A stretch of 5,642 nucleotides of DNA, taken from an uncultured Clostridia bacterium. Its GTDB lineage: Bacteria; Bacillota; Clostridia; Oscillospirales; Acutalibacteraceae. Of this stretch, positions 5,627 through 5,642 are shown in pieces (positions within the stretch are counted from its first letter, which is position 1; each line of letters opens with the position of its first letter). The notes below the pieces were generated by a model, which saw only the letters and a list, made by a program, of their open reading frames with translations, made no database searches and was not told the DNA's origin. The stretch covers positions 1 through 5,642 of the forward strand of contig CANRAN010000090.1 in NCBI GenBank assembly GCA_947628595.1, given 5' to 3'. A program made the translations under genes and the position numbers.

Positions 5627-5642
5627 ATGATGAAAGACTGGC
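5627..5642 (+). CDS. Start of an unidentified gene (runs off the right edge)
   Basis: Only MMKDW can be read. ATG codons at 5627 and 5630 are in the same frame, as is a GTG at 5621 that overlaps the ribosome binding site. The existence of a gene is supported by the near-ideal ribosome binding site, not by coding content. In many Clostridia secDF is followed by recJ, whose product often starts MKxW, so RecJ is a possible identity, but this is only a context guess. It lies about 85 bases beyond the secF hairpin and may share the secDF transcript if that terminator leaks. Confidence 0.5.

Overview
The window looks like an ordinary housekeeping stretch of a low-GC Firmicute chromosome, probably a gut or rumen Clostridia member of the Ruminococcus/Oscillospiraceae kind. 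That placement is inferred from AT-rich spacers, strong GGAGG-type ribosome binding sites, consensus sigma-A promoters, separate secD and secF genes, and the Clostridia-like flavour of the proteins. Genus and species cannot be fixed from the sequence alone.

Left part, minus strand (about 1-2960). At the left edge is the first 48 codons of a gene whose start resembles M3-family oligoendopeptidases, with its own promoter. Upstream of it is a Bax inhibitor-1 family membrane protein with an unusual Gly/Asn/Tyr-rich N-terminal repeat tail, its own promoter and a strong terminator. Upstream again is a two-gene operon that reads tcdA-like (ThiF/E1 fold, cyclic t6A formation) and then a ttcA-like PP-loop gene (tRNA 2-thiolation family). 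The two genes are 17 bases apart and share one consensus promoter, so they probably form a tRNA-modification operon.

Middle (2897-3128). This is a divergent intergenic region. Each direction has a TTGACA-17-TATAAT promoter matching the sigma-A consensus at all 12 positions. The secD transcript would begin with a leader of about 76 bases that can fold into a long hairpin and contains a 15-codon open frame.

Right part, plus strand (3129-5642). secD and secF overlap by 4 bases (ATGA) and encode the two subunits of the proton-driven Sec export accessory complex. A long hairpin follows secF and may end the transcript. At the right edge a very strong ribosome binding site precedes the first codons of another gene, too short to identify.

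I did not find a clearly new biological system. The most noteworthy items are the exact 30-base in-frame repeats in the Bax inhibitor gene, the structured secDF leader, and the pairing of two tRNA-modification enzymes with atypical cysteine motifs.
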